Positions 18,614 through 27,738 of a stretch of 64,000 nt of DNA are shown one piece after another (the first letter of the stretch is position 1; every line of letters begins with the position of its first letter). The notes beneath the pieces are model-generated. The model was not told the DNA's origin and searched no databases. It worked only from the letters and a program-made list of their open reading frames with translations. A program made the translations under genes and the position numbers. Origin of the DNA: Armatimonadota bacterium (GTDB lineage Bacteria; Armatimonadota; UBA5829); NCBI GenBank assembly GCA_039679645.1, contig JBDKUO010000065.1, positions 33,576 to 97,575 on the forward strand, written 5' to 3'.

Positions 18614-19006
18614 ATGGAAATGGATTTACAAATAAACGTCCGTAAGAATGGCACCACAAGAATTATTGAGCTAAACGGGGAAGTGGACGCATATACGTCT
18701 GCGCGTTTCAGAGAGATCATGCTTGAGTTGATAGACGACGGAGGCATTGATCTGATTATCAATATGTGTAAAGTCGAATATATAGACAGCTCAGGGCTTG
18801 GCGCTCTTGTCGGCGGATTGAAGAGGGTAAGCGAGCGCGACGGAAAGATTATGATCGTCAGCGACGGACCTCAAATCAAGAAAGTATTCGAGATTACGGG
18901 GCTGGAAAAAGTGTTTCCCATCTTTGACGCGGAGCACGCTGCCGTTACGGCATTAGATCAAATCACGAACAGGAATCGAGGTCTTGTTGTTGATGGCGAA
19001 AACTGA
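18614..19006 (+). CDS. STAS domain anti-sigma factor antagonist-like protein
   Basis: This 130-residue cytoplasmic protein has one STAS domain (about 5-108). The phosphorylatable serine region is intact: YIDSSGLGALVGG, residues 57-69. Such proteins bind an anti-sigma kinase when unphosphorylated and so release a sigma factor, or serve in other partner-switching circuits; no RsbW-type kinase is in the window. AAAGGAG lies ten bases before the ATG. The C-terminus overlaps the start of the glycosyltransferase gene, tying the regulator to saccharide synthesis. Confidence 0.85.
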   Translation: MEMDLQINVRKNGTTRIIELNGEVDAYTSARFREIMLELIDDGGIDLIINMCKVEYIDSSGLGALVGGLKRVSERDGKIMIVSDGPQIKKVFEITGLEKVFPIFDAEHAAVTALDQITNRNRGLVVDGEN

Positions 19007-20294
19007 TGAGAAGGCAGTCCCGCATGTGGACATATCTGTCCCGGAAGAATTTGCTCTACGAGACGAAGTAAGATGGCTCAAAAGTGAAGACTTGAGTCTG
19101 TTCAGGTATCTTCGCGAAACCATGAACAAGATCGAGCCCGCATATATAGCAACTTATCCGCCCAGTGAGTGCGGAATTGCCACCTTTACCAAAGACCTCT
19201 CTTCCTCTGTTGCAAAGTATACTCCGTTTTCAAAACCCAATATCATAGCGGTAAAACGCGAGCATGAGATTGAGCCGTATGAGCGCGTCGTGCGGTTCCA
19301 GATACTTCGTGAAAACAAGCAGTCGTATTTGGACGCGGCGAAGTTTATAAACGATTCCACAATTGATATCGTAAGCATTCAACACGAATTCGGGATATAC
19401 GGCGGAGACGACGGCGAATACATACTAGATTTTCTTGAAGCGCTCGAAAAGCCTGCCATTGCCACGTTGCATACGGTCCTTCAAAGGCCGAGCCCCAACC
19501 AGAAAAGGATAATTCAGGAAATCGGCAGAATGTGTGAGGCCATGGTCGTCATGGTCCGCACGGGAAGAAATATTCTGCTGGATGTATACGATGTCGACCC
19601 CAAAAAAGCTACGGTAATCCCGCATGGAGTGCCCAATGTCCACAGAGTCTCAGCGGGAAGTGTGAAGAGGGCGCTTGGGCTGGCAGATAAATCGATCCTG
19701 TCTACATTCGGGCTTATTAGCCGGGGCAAAGGGATCGAGCATGTTATTCGAGCAATGCCTAAGATCCTTGAAAAGCACCCGAATGTGATATATCTGGTGC
19801 TCGGTGAAACGCATCCGGGCGTAAGAAAGAACGAAGGCGAGTCATACAGAAACATGCTCGTCGAGACCGCGAGTGAGTTGGGAATCGAGGACAGTGTCCG
19901 GTTCAACAACCGTTTCCTCTCTCTCAACGAGTTGGTGCGATACCTGTGCGCAACTGATGTATATGTGACGCCGTATCTGAGCAAGGACCAGATCACCAGC
20001 GGCACGCTGGCTTATGCTCTCGGCTGCGGTAAGGCTATCGCAAGCACACCTTATCTTTATGCGGAAGAAGTGCTCTCGGAAGGTCGCGGCATGCTTGTGG
20101 ACTTTGAGTCGCCTGACAGCATTGCAAATGCAGTCAATACTATACTCGACAACAAAGAGTTGAAGGAGTCCATGGAAAACGCTGCGTACGCATACGGCAG
20201 GCGTGCGGCATGGTTTAATGTGGCAGTCGATTATATGGACCTGTTCCACAGGATCCTCACTCGCCAACGAGCTAAGATGGGTGAAGTCGAATGA
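18993..20294 (+). CDS. glycosyltransferase family 4 protein
   Basis: This protein is about 433 residues long. After some 45 leader residues comes the GT-B N-terminal domain with YPPSECGIATFTKDL (donor and acceptor loop), then GLISRGKGIEHVIRAMPKIL and GTLAYALGCGKAIAST... EEVLSEGRGMLVDF, the C-terminal nucleotide-sugar site with the spaced Glu pair. The sugar is unknown. ATG 18993 overlaps the STAS gene by 14 bases; in-frame TTG codons at 18984-18990 are alternatives nearer the GAGG. The gene ends overlapping the next by four bases (ATGA), so the three are translationally coupled. Confidence 0.85.
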   Translation: MAKTDEKAVPHVDISVPEEFALRDEVRWLKSEDLSLFRYLRETMNKIEPAYIATYPPSECGIATFTKDLSSSVAKYTPFSKPNIIAVKREHEIEPYERVVRFQILRENKQSYLDAAKFINDSTIDIVSIQHEFGIYGGDDGEYILDFLEALEKPAIATLHTVLQRPSPNQKRIIQEIGRMCEAMVVMVRTGRNILLDVYDVDPKKATVIPHGVPNVHRVSAGSVKRALGLADKSILSTFGLISRGKGIEHVIRAMPKILEKHPNVIYLVLGETHPGVRKNEGESYRNMLVETASELGIEDSVRFNNRFLSLNELVRYLCATDVYVTPYLSKDQITSGTLAYALGCGKAIASTPYLYAEEVLSEGRGMLVDFESPDSIANAVNTILDNKELKESMENAAYAYGRRAAWFNVAVDYMDLFHRILTRQRAKMGEVE

Positions 20295-21334
20295 CATATC
20301 CTCCAATCGTATTTGAGCACCTGGAGACTCTGACAGACTCGACAGGGGTCATTCAGCATGCGATATTTTCGATCCCTAACCGCAGGACCGGCTACACGAC
20401 AGATGACAATGCTAGGGCGCTGATTTCAGCTATTATGGAGTTCGAGCGGACGGGTTCGCGACAGGTATTGCAGCTTGTCAGCAAATATCTGAGCTTTCTG
20501 CATTATGCGCAGACTCCGTCAGGACACTTTCATAACTTCATGGCTTACGATCAGGTATGGCTGGACGATCAGAGCAGTGACGACTGTTTTGGCCGCGTGA
20601 TGTGGGCATGCGGATACGCACTATCCGCCGAACTGCACTCTAACATCAAGAAAGTGGCAAGACAGCTATTTGATGCCGGAAAACGATGGATCAACCCGAA
20701 TCAGAGCCTGCGCGCGCGCGCATATATGATCATGGGCTGCCATTACTATCTCAAGAATGTTCCGGACAGCGAAGACGCCCGCCAGATCATGGAGTCGCTT
20801 GCCGATTCGCTCTGTGAGGCTTTTCACTGGAATGCAAAGCCGGACTGGATGTGGTTCGAAACCGTTCTGACGTACGCGAACGGAATGCTGCCCAGGGCGC
20901 TCTTTATGGCATATCAGACACTTGGAAAGAAAGAATATCTCGAAGTAGCGACCACGAGTCTCGATTTTATCACAACGGTGTGTATACTCGATGGCATGCT
21001 CTATCCTGTCGGCTGCAACGGTTGGTATGTAAAAGGCTATGAGAGAGCCTATTACGATCAGCAGCCGGTGGACCCACTGGATCATACATTGTCGTACCTG
21101 GCAGCATATGACGCTACCGGTGAAGAGAGATATCTTGGTCTGGCAAAAGTATGCTTTGACTGGTTCTTTGGTCACAACTCAGTCGGAGCGCCGCTTTACG
21201 ATCCGGTTACGGGTGGGTGCTATGATGCTCTCGGCCCGGATGGTTCCAACCTTAACCAGGGTTCGGAATCCACAATCTGCTGCCTCTTGGCGCAGTTAGC
21301 GATGCAGCCATATCTGGACAAACTGGACACTTAG
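20291..21334 (+). CDS. alpha/alpha-barrel glycosidase-like protein
   Basis: This 347-residue cytoplasmic protein has helical repeats of the six-hairpin (alpha/alpha) type and YTTDDNARALISAI near residues 35-48, with GHFHNFM, SDDCFGRVMWA, WFETVLTYANGMLPRAL and DQQPVDPLDHTLS as conserved-looking sites with acidic and aromatic residues. It may hydrolyse, phosphorolyse or only bind a glycan. The start overlaps the GT4 stop by four bases, so it probably works on or with the product of that transferase. No experimentally assigned function is known to me. Confidence 0.7.
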   Translation: MTYPPIVFEHLETLTDSTGVIQHAIFSIPNRRTGYTTDDNARALISAIMEFERTGSRQVLQLVSKYLSFLHYAQTPSGHFHNFMAYDQVWLDDQSSDDCFGRVMWACGYALSAELHSNIKKVARQLFDAGKRWINPNQSLRARAYMIMGCHYYLKNVPDSEDARQIMESLADSLCEAFHWNAKPDWMWFETVLTYANGMLPRALFMAYQTLGKKEYLEVATTSLDFITTVCILDGMLYPVGCNGWYVKGYERAYYDQQPVDPLDHTLSYLAAYDATGEERYLGLAKVCFDWFFGHNSVGAPLYDPVTGGCYDALGPDGSNLNQGSESTICCLLAQLAMQPYLDKLDT

Positions 21335-21364
21335 CAAATAACACAAAAGTAATCCCGGGAGCAT

Positions 21365-22885
21365 ATGGTGAGCAGACTATTTGCAAAGAAACCACTGAGT
21401 TTGTTGCTGGAAGAGATGGCGGGCGATAATCGTCTGCGCAGAGTCCTGGGACCATTGGAACTCACCAGCTTAGGGATCGGATGCATAATCGGGGCCGGGA
21501 TATTTGTCGTTACGGGCATAGTAGCGCACGACAAGACAGGCCCTGCTCTCATTCTCTCATTCGTTGTGGCCGGGATTGCATGTGTTTTCGCCGCGCTCTG
21601 CTATGCTGAGTTCGCTTCACTTGCGCCAGTCGCGGGATCGGCTTACACATATGCATATGCGACACTCGGCGAACTATTTGCATGGATCATAGGTTGGGAC
21701 CTTGTGATCGAGTATACAGTCGCCTCTGCTTCTATTGCTCAAGGTTGGTCCAAATATGCGCAGGACTTCTTGAGCATATTTAATATACATCTGCCTGCCG
21801 CACTTACAAACGCTCCATTCGATTATAGCCCATCACTAGGTCACCTTGTTTCGACCGGGACTTTATTGGATCTGCCTGCGATTATTATAGCGGCCCTAGT
21901 CACATCAATCCTGGTGATAGGCATAAAAGAAAGCGCAAGGTTCAATGCAACCATTGTCGCTATCAAACTGGCAATTGTGCTCTTTGTAATTGCTGTAGGC
22001 GCGTTTTATGTAAATCCTGCAAACTGGAAGCCGTTTGCCCCTTATGGAATGACAGGCTTCGGTTTCTTCGGTAAGACAATACTGGGCATGTCCGGCAAAG
22101 GCGGAGAACCGCTTGGGATGCTCGCAGGCGCGGCTATTATGTTCTTTGCGTATATAGGATTTGATTCCGTCTCGACCCACGCCGAGGAGGCAAGAAACCC
22201 TCAGAGAGACGTGCCGATCGGCATCATAGCCTCACTTATCGTCTGCACGATTTTATATATTGCAGTTGCCGCCATTCTGACCGGCATGGTGCCATACAAC
22301 AAGATAGATGTGAATGCGCCGGTGGCGTCGGCATTTGGGCAGGTCGGCCTTCCGTGGGCAAGATTTCTTGTGTCAATGGGAGCCGTTGCCGGGATCACAT
22401 CCGTACTGCTTGTCCTGATGCTCAGCCAGCCGCGCGTTCTGCTTGCTATGGCGAGAGATGGCCTGCTGCCGGTCAAGTTTTTCGGCGCAGTGCACAAACG
22501 CTTTAAGACGCCATGGAAATCGACAATACTTACCGGGTGCCTTGTAGCGCTAATGTCTGCCCTAATACCACTGAGAATTTTGGCTGAACTGGTCAATATC
22601 GGAACGCTGCTTGCATTTGTGATTGTGTGCCTAGCGGTGCTGATAATGCGAAGAACACATCCGAATGTCTCGAGGCCGTTCAGGTGCCCGATGGTGCCGT
22701 TGGTGCCTATTCTGGGTATTGCATTTTGTCTGCTTCTGATGTTCTCTTTGCCCTGGGAAAACTGGTTGAGGCTGGGCGTTTGGCTGGCGATAGGTTTGGT
22801 CATCTATTTTAGCTATGGGCGGCGTAATAGTGTTATGGCAAAGATACGCGCCCGTGAAAAAGTAAGGGAGAGAGTCAAGCGCTAA
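21365..22885 (+). CDS. APC superfamily amino acid permease
   Basis: This 506-residue inner-membrane transporter has about 12 helices. The APC signature of helix 1 is clear: LTSLGIGCIIGAGIFVVTGI (about 35-54). The GFDSVSTHAEEARNPQRDVP segment near helix 6 is typical of the cationic amino acid transporter (CAT/YfnA) branch. A basic N-terminal cytoplasmic tail and basic C-terminus fit inside-positive topology. It starts 31 bases after the glycosidase-like gene and could be read through from it. The amino acid cannot be named from sequence. Confidence 0.88.
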   Translation: MVSRLFAKKPLSLLLEEMAGDNRLRRVLGPLELTSLGIGCIIGAGIFVVTGIVAHDKTGPALILSFVVAGIACVFAALCYAEFASLAPVAGSAYTYAYATLGELFAWIIGWDLVIEYTVASASIAQGWSKYAQDFLSIFNIHLPAALTNAPFDYSPSLGHLVSTGTLLDLPAIIIAALVTSILVIGIKESARFNATIVAIKLAIVLFVIAVGAFYVNPANWKPFAPYGMTGFGFFGKTILGMSGKGGEPLGMLAGAAIMFFAYIGFDSVSTHAEEARNPQRDVPIGIIASLIVCTILYIAVAAILTGMVPYNKIDVNAPVASAFGQVGLPWARFLVSMGAVAGITSVLLVLMLSQPRVLLAMARDGLLPVKFFGAVHKRFKTPWKSTILTGCLVALMSALIPLRILAELVNIGTLLAFVIVCLAVLIMRRTHPNVSRPFRCPMVPLVPILGIAFCLLLMFSLPWENWLRLGVWLAIGLVIYFSYGRRNSVMAKIRAREKVRERVKR

Positions 22886-22963
22886 AGGGTGGGGGAGCTA
22901 TACCTGTGGGTTTTGACATATTCTGCCGAAAACTATTCTGTAGAAAGTGTGCAGTTGCATTAA

Positions 22964-22993
22964 TTGACCACAGGACTGCCCTCGTGATATACT
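22964..22993 (+). promoter_or_regulatory. promoter of receiver-domain gene
   Basis: TTGACC (22964-22969) and TATACT (22988-22993, preceded by TG) are separated by 18 bases, ahead of the GTG start at 23028. Confidence 0.65.
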
Positions 22994-23027
22994 TGAAGTC
23001 GATGGAGAACAATAAGGAGGTCCCAGC

Positions 23028-23441
23028 GTGGCGAGAAAGATTCTAGCCGTTGATGATGAAAAGCACATTGTGCGCTTAGTTCAGGTGAACCTTGAGCGGG
23101 CTGGGTATGAAGTAGTTACAGCTAATGACGGGAAAGAGGCGCTGGAGAAGGTCGCGTCTGAACGGCCAGACCTAATGGTGCTCGACGTTATGATGCCCTA
23201 CATGGACGGGTTTGAAGTCCTGCAAAATTTGCGCAGAAATCCGGCCACACGAGATATTCCAGTTATTATGTTAACCGCAAAGGCGCAGGATGCGGATGTT
23301 TTCAAGGGTTGGCAGTCTGGTGTTGATTGTTACCTTACCAAGCCGTTCAACCCAATGGAGTTGCTCTCCTTTGTAAAGAGGATTTTTGATTCAATGGACG
23401 GCGGCCCCAATGGCGACGTGCGTTATGAGATCAAGCTCTAA
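23028..23441 (+). CDS. stand-alone response regulator receiver protein
   Basis: This 137-residue protein is a single REC domain with all functional residues: Asp 9 and 10, phosphoacceptor Asp 53 (VLDVMMP), Thr in MLTAK, and Lys 105 (TKPFNP). There is no output domain, only a short tail of about 15 residues. It may act by protein contact, as CheY or Spo0F do. The GTG start is supported by AAGGAGG at seven bases. No histidine kinase is adjacent. The C-terminal FNPMEL motif recurs in the degenerate REC of the GGDEF/HD-GYP protein at 25419. Confidence 0.92.
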   Translation: MARKILAVDDEKHIVRLVQVNLERAGYEVVTANDGKEALEKVASERPDLMVLDVMMPYMDGFEVLQNLRRNPATRDIPVIMLTAKAQDADVFKGWQSGVDCYLTKPFNPMELLSFVKRIFDSMDGGPNGDVRYEIKL

Positions 23442-23469
23442 CAAACTTACACTAAGGAGAAAAAAGGCT

Positions 23470-23667
23470 GTGAGTGACAAGAAAACAATGGCTATCGTAT
23501 TAGGGACGGTTGTTGGAGTTGCTGCTGTGGCTACTGCCGTCAGTGTCTATATCTCCAAGCACAATGAGCCTGCGGTTTACAATATTAACGATGTTTTTGA
23601 AAAAGCAAAGCAGACAGTGCGCAGACTAGATGAAGCCGTTGACAACCTGCGAAAATCCGCAGCCTGA
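23470..23667 (+). CDS. small YtxH-like membrane-anchored protein
   Basis: This 65-residue protein has a cytoplasmic stub of six residues, one membrane helix (about 7-26), then an amphipathic Lys/Asp helix containing VFEKAKQTVRRLDEAVDNL. This resembles YtxH-type stress proteins, though such short sequences are weak evidence. GTG 23470 has AAGGAG nine bases upstream. It lies 28 bases after the receiver gene and before a terminator, so the two form a short operon. Confidence 0.6.
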   Translation: MSDKKTMAIVLGTVVGVAAVATAVSVYISKHNEPAVYNINDVFEKAKQTVRRLDEAVDNLRKSAA

Positions 23668-23693
23668 CAACGCAACATAAGCTACATATAATA

Positions 23694-23725
23694 GCGGCGG
23701 AGGATTATTGCCTCTGCCGCTTTTT
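23694..23725 (+). terminator. rho-independent terminator
   Basis: GCGGCGGAGG / CCTCTGCCGC forms a ten-base stem with one mismatch, followed by TTTTT. It ends the receiver / small membrane protein operon. Confidence 0.85.
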
Positions 23726-23845
23726 GTACATTCATTATTCCTTGCTCTAGGTTAATATTTCTGATGCATCGCAGGTTTTAATGCGCGCACCATAATATAT
23801 GTTATGTTAACCATTCTCTTAAATAAACATCTGCATGCCCTTCTC

Positions 23846-24166
23846 TCATGAGACAGTATCGTTGATTCTTTCGGGCCGGCATCTTATTGCTGTCCAGTAT
23901 TCTTCTCTAGCATCTTCGTCTAAACAGACAGGCTCGGCGTCACCCCATGGATACCGGTCCTGGCCGTTCTTTTTACAGCCTGATATCCAATACTCATCAC
24001 CAGTGTCGATGTCATAATAGTTTCCGCAAGTACTTGGACGTCCTCGTTGGAAACTCTTTCCATTGTAGTAAATTGTTCTGCCGGTCTTTGAAAATGTGAC
24101 GCGGCCAATTCTAGCCGGTCCGCGATCATTGTGTCCGCCGGGATGGGTCTTCAATTCAATATACAT
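23846..24166 (-). CDS. conserved hypothetical protein (ARIGRVxFSKTG family)
   Basis: This protein is about 106 residues long, small, beta-rich and cytoplasmic, with PARIGRVTFSKTGRTIYY near residues 18-35 and DTGDEYWISGCKKNGQDR near 54-71. I recall this pattern in many bacterial hypothetical proteins, with no proven role. The MYIELK start (24166) matches the usual start of such proteins; an ATG five codons earlier is possible. No Shine-Dalgarno sequence is clear for either. It is isolated between a terminator and amrS. Confidence 0.65.
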   Translation of the reverse strand: MYIELKTHPGGHNDRGPARIGRVTFSKTGRTIYYNGKSFQRGRPSTCGNYYDIDTGDEYWISGCKKNGQDRYPWGDAEPVCLDEDAREEYWTAIRCRPERINDTVS

Positions 24167-24249
24167 GATTCGAGATTGCATTTTTCTGCCGCCAATTTAT
24201 TACTGATATAAATATATAGAATACAACTTTGCTTTTGATAAACTTTGAC

Positions 24250-25326
24250 TTACAAGCGCATGTTTAGATTCTCGTAATCGACAGAGCATTTGCCTTCGGA
24301 AGTTACTCCAACAATCTGTGTGGTATATCCCGATCTTCTCACAGCCAGACTTCCGCACTTCGGGCAATATGTGTTTTCGCCTGTCTCGGTGACCATGTTA
24401 CCGAGATAGACAAACTTAAGCCCTGCCTGTTTACCGATCTTGACGGCTGCCTCCAATGTATCAGGCGGCGTCGGAGGGATATCAGAAAGCTCACCATATG
24501 GAAAGAACCGCGTGACATGCCACGGCGTATCCGTGCCGAGAGAATCGGCTATCCAGCGAGCGGTTTTGGTGAGGTTCTCCTCGCTGTCATTCCAGCCGGG
24601 GATAATGTTTGTCACACATTCGACATGCATCCCCCACTCTACTTTTGCTCGAACCGAGACATCCAGAATTCCCTGCATTGACGGCACTTTGATAAGCTGT
24701 TTGTAGAAATTGTCGTCCATGGATTTTATGTCCACTCGATATACATCAAGGTAGGGACCAATTAGATCGAGAGCCTCCGGTGTGGAGTAACCATTGGTCA
24801 CATATACGGTATAAAGACCGTTTTGTTTGCAGAGCTTTGCGCAATCCAGGGTATAATTAAGCCAAATTGACGGCTCATTATATGTCCAGGCTACGCCCTC
24901 GCAGTGGCTTTCTTTTGCCGTTCGGACCAGTATTTCCGGGCTTACGCCGGTCTTGCAATACCCGCATGCAGACTCTACAGCATCGGCGTAAGCTATCTCC
25001 CAGTTTTGGCAAAAGATGCACCTGAAATTACACCCAAGCGTTCCAACAGAATAGCAAAGGCTGCCTGGCCTGTAATGAAACACAGGCTTCTTTTCAATTG
25101 GATCGGCTGCTGCAGAGGATATTACGCCGTAGATTGTGTCATATAGTATGCCATCATAATTGACTTTTGTGCGACAATATCCTACCCCACCCTTGGATAT
25201 CCGGCACCTGCGCTGGCATATATTGCATCCTATACGCCCATCACCCAGATTTTCTGCCAAGAGTGCTTCTTTTAGCGCACCGGCAGAACGCAGCGATTCT
25301 ATTCGACTCTCAAGTTTGTCGATCAT
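24250..25326 (-). CDS. amrS: AmmeMemoRadiSam system radical SAM enzyme
   Basis: This 358-residue iron-sulfur enzyme has the radical SAM CxxxCxxC at Cys 99, 103 and 106 (CNFRCIFC). N-terminal cysteines 34, 37, 41 and 51 (CNICQRRC) are typical of the AmrS / PFL-activating-like family, and a C-terminal zinc-ribbon-like CPKC is followed by a short tail. AmrS usually occurs with AMMECR1 and MEMO proteins, recently tied to radical modification chemistry in bacteria and archaea; neither partner is next to it here. The reaction is not known to me for this lineage. Confidence 0.88.
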   Translation of the reverse strand: MIDKLESRIESLRSAGALKEALLAENLGDGRIGCNICQRRCRISKGGVGYCRTKVNYDGILYDTIYGVISSAAADPIEKKPVFHYRPGSLCYSVGTLGCNFRCIFCQNWEIAYADAVESACGYCKTGVSPEILVRTAKESHCEGVAWTYNEPSIWLNYTLDCAKLCKQNGLYTVYVTNGYSTPEALDLIGPYLDVYRVDIKSMDDNFYKQLIKVPSMQGILDVSVRAKVEWGMHVECVTNIIPGWNDSEENLTKTARWIADSLGTDTPWHVTRFFPYGELSDIPPTPPDTLEAAVKIGKQAGLKFVYLGNMVTETGENTYCPKCGSLAVRRSGYTTQIVGVTSEGKCSVDYENLNMRL

Positions 25327-25418
25327 TAGTTAGCCTTATCTTGCTGACATATATTTACTGTTTCAATCAAGTTGTTTGCACTAAAAACTAGCAGGCAAGT
25401 GCCAATAATAATACTATC

Positions 25419-27722
25419 GTGGAAATACGCAGACTTGCAAAAAGTATACATTGTGTTGTTACTCAAAATATTGCATTTATCCTTGTTACCATTCTTGCGC
25501 TAGGATTAACCGTGTACGCTGCAATATGCCGCAGCTTATTCGTAACACTGTCTATTGGCCTGTGCTGTATCTGCCTGACTATCTTGAAGCTCCGAAAACA
25601 CGACAGCAAGGATGCGCATGAAGATTACGATGAAGCTGCCGCCCAGGCTTTGTGCAAACTTCGTCAAGTGTTCGCTGTCATGTCGGATTTCGGTCCGCAC
25701 GCACGCCTGAGCGACGTAAAAACGGGAATCCTGTCCGCAGCACAAAATGCGCTTGATACCGATCTTGTTGCCCTCTTTACTATCGACCCGTGCCTTGGAG
25801 GCATTGAATGCGTGTGCACCGATGAAGTAAATGGCAGCTTGCAGACGGCATTTCTCAACCTGGCCGGCAATCTTGTTACCGACAGGGAATGTAAAGAACC
25901 GCTGGTAATCGACAGCACATCAGTTGGGCCGGACAACGAGACAATGCGTGAACTTATCGGCTGTGGCGTCGGAATTATTCTGGCCTGCCCGATAAGGTCC
26001 GAAGTTGGGGCAAGCGGCGCTCTTGCCGCTTTTTATCCTGCCGGTCAAAGTGTCAATAGCCTGATCCATCTTGCAGAGGCAGTGGCGGCACAGGCATCCG
26101 CGATGATCTCATATGCTCTGTCAATCGAGCAGTCTTCCAACTTACTTGATGACCTTGCAGGTGCTAATCAGGAGCTTTCAGTGCAGGCCACGATAGATGG
26201 ACTCACGGGGCTGGCAAATCACCGGACTTTTCAGCAGACTCTGCACGAATTATGCCGTTATGCTTCTTCCACGCGCGGAAATCGGAAGTTTTGCCTTGTA
26301 ATGGCGGATGTCGACAATTTCAAAAACTATAACGACACCTACGGACATCAGGCCGGTGATGTCGTCCTCATGACGGTTGCCAGAGTTATGAATGCTAAAG
26401 TGAGGCAGGGAGATCTGGCCGCGCGCTATGGCGGTGAAGAGTTTGCTCTGCTTTTGAAGGGTGCCAATAAGGAAGAGGCGCAGGCAATTGCCGACAGGAT
26501 CAGGAGTTCCGTCGCAACACAGTCATATGATCGCGGCACTATTACTATAAGTATGGGTATCGCGGAATATCCGACGGATTCCAATGACATGACTGAGCTG
26601 ATCGAGAAAGCCGATAGAGCGCTCTATCATGCCAAGATTACCGGACGCAATCGTATAGTCGTTTGGGGAAGCTCAAGCGCCACCGTAAACCATGACAATA
26701 CGAACGGATCGACTTTGATGGGTGATGGGCGCAAGAAAGTGTTGGTAGTTGAAAACCCGAATGAGCAACACGCAGGCGATATCTACAATACACTTGCTGC
26801 TCAGTCGTGTGAAGTAAGGGCTGCCGCCAATTCAATTGAAGCTGTTGAGATTCTTCGCACTCAGGTCTTTGACATATCATTTGTAAGTATCGAAGCGCTG
26901 CCTGACAGAAATCTTACAGCGCTGAGCGATTTGACGTCGATTCATCCGCAGATGCCGGTGGTCCTTGTAACTGAAAGCCATCTCCTTGAAGAGAGCCGAG
27001 TGGCGCTACAGCGCGGAGCCTCCGATGTGCTTCTCAGGCCGTTTAATCCGATGGAACTGCCGATACTTGTGGAGCGGAATGTAGAGCGCTGCCGCCTTGA
27101 GCGCGAACGAATGACGCAGAAGGGCATCGGCCTTGTGCTGCAATCCATTGATGCGCTTGTTTCCGCAATTGACGCAAAGGACCACTACACAGCAGGCCAC
27201 AGTCAGCGTGTTACAGGGCTGGCGCTTGCGATAGCAGATGAGCTGAATATCCCCGTACAGGAGCGCAGCGCATTGGAGTTTGCATCACGTCTGCACGATA
27301 TAGGTAAGCTCATACTTCCCGACAGCGCGCTAAACAAGCAGACACAGCTTAACGATCAGGAATGGGCTGCGATGCGCCAGCATCCTGTAGCGGGCTGCAA
27401 GATCGTAGGGGCAATAGATGAGCTTGCTTATGTGAGCACGATTATTAGACATCATCATGAGCGGCTGAATGGAACAGGGTATCCAGACGGGCTGCGAGGC
27501 GAGGCAATCCCCTACCCGTCGCGAATAATCGCGGTCGCGGACGCATACGAGGCAATGACTTCTGAACGTTCGTACAGGGCAAAGAGGTCTCCACTGGAAG
27601 CATTCGATGAGCTGACGCAAAACACCGGTACATTTTATGCTCATGAAATCGTGAAAGCGCTTGGCAAAGTGCTCATGGCATCAGGAGAACTTTGTCAGAG
27701 GAATGATCGCAGAGCAGCATAG
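25419..27722 (+). CDS. membrane GAF-GGDEF-(degenerate REC)-HD-GYP cyclic di-GMP protein
   Basis: This 767-residue protein has two N-terminal membrane helices (about 16-60), a GAF-like domain (about 75-235) and a GGDEF domain with GGEEF at 338-342 and an RxxD inhibitory site (RQGD) five residues before it. A receiver-like domain (about 437-560) follows, then HD-GYP with HSQR (594), LHDIGK and HHERLNGTGYP (679 on). Both diguanylate cyclase and phosphodiesterase motifs look intact, so it may make and degrade cyclic di-GMP. The receiver has Ser in place of the phosphorylated Asp (FVSIEALP) and Arg for Lys. The start is GTG with a weak Shine-Dalgarno sequence. Confidence 0.88.
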   Translation: MEIRRLAKSIHCVVTQNIAFILVTILALGLTVYAAICRSLFVTLSIGLCCICLTILKLRKHDSKDAHEDYDEAAAQALCKLRQVFAVMSDFGPHARLSDVKTGILSAAQNALDTDLVALFTIDPCLGGIECVCTDEVNGSLQTAFLNLAGNLVTDRECKEPLVIDSTSVGPDNETMRELIGCGVGIILACPIRSEVGASGALAAFYPAGQSVNSLIHLAEAVAAQASAMISYALSIEQSSNLLDDLAGANQELSVQATIDGLTGLANHRTFQQTLHELCRYASSTRGNRKFCLVMADVDNFKNYNDTYGHQAGDVVLMTVARVMNAKVRQGDLAARYGGEEFALLLKGANKEEAQAIADRIRSSVATQSYDRGTITISMGIAEYPTDSNDMTELIEKADRALYHAKITGRNRIVVWGSSSATVNHDNTNGSTLMGDGRKKVLVVENPNEQHAGDIYNTLAAQSCEVRAAANSIEAVEILRTQVFDISFVSIEALPDRNLTALSDLTSIHPQMPVVLVTESHLLEESRVALQRGASDVLLRPFNPMELPILVERNVERCRLERERMTQKGIGLVLQSIDALVSAIDAKDHYTAGHSQRVTGLALAIADELNIPVQERSALEFASRLHDIGKLILPDSALNKQTQLNDQEWAAMRQHPVAGCKIVGAIDELAYVSTIIRHHHERLNGTGYPDGLRGEAIPYPSRIIAVADAYEAMTSERSYRAKRSPLEAFDELTQNTGTFYAHEIVKALGKVLMASGELCQRNDRRAA

Positions 27723-27738
27723 CAATTAGACGCTTTTG

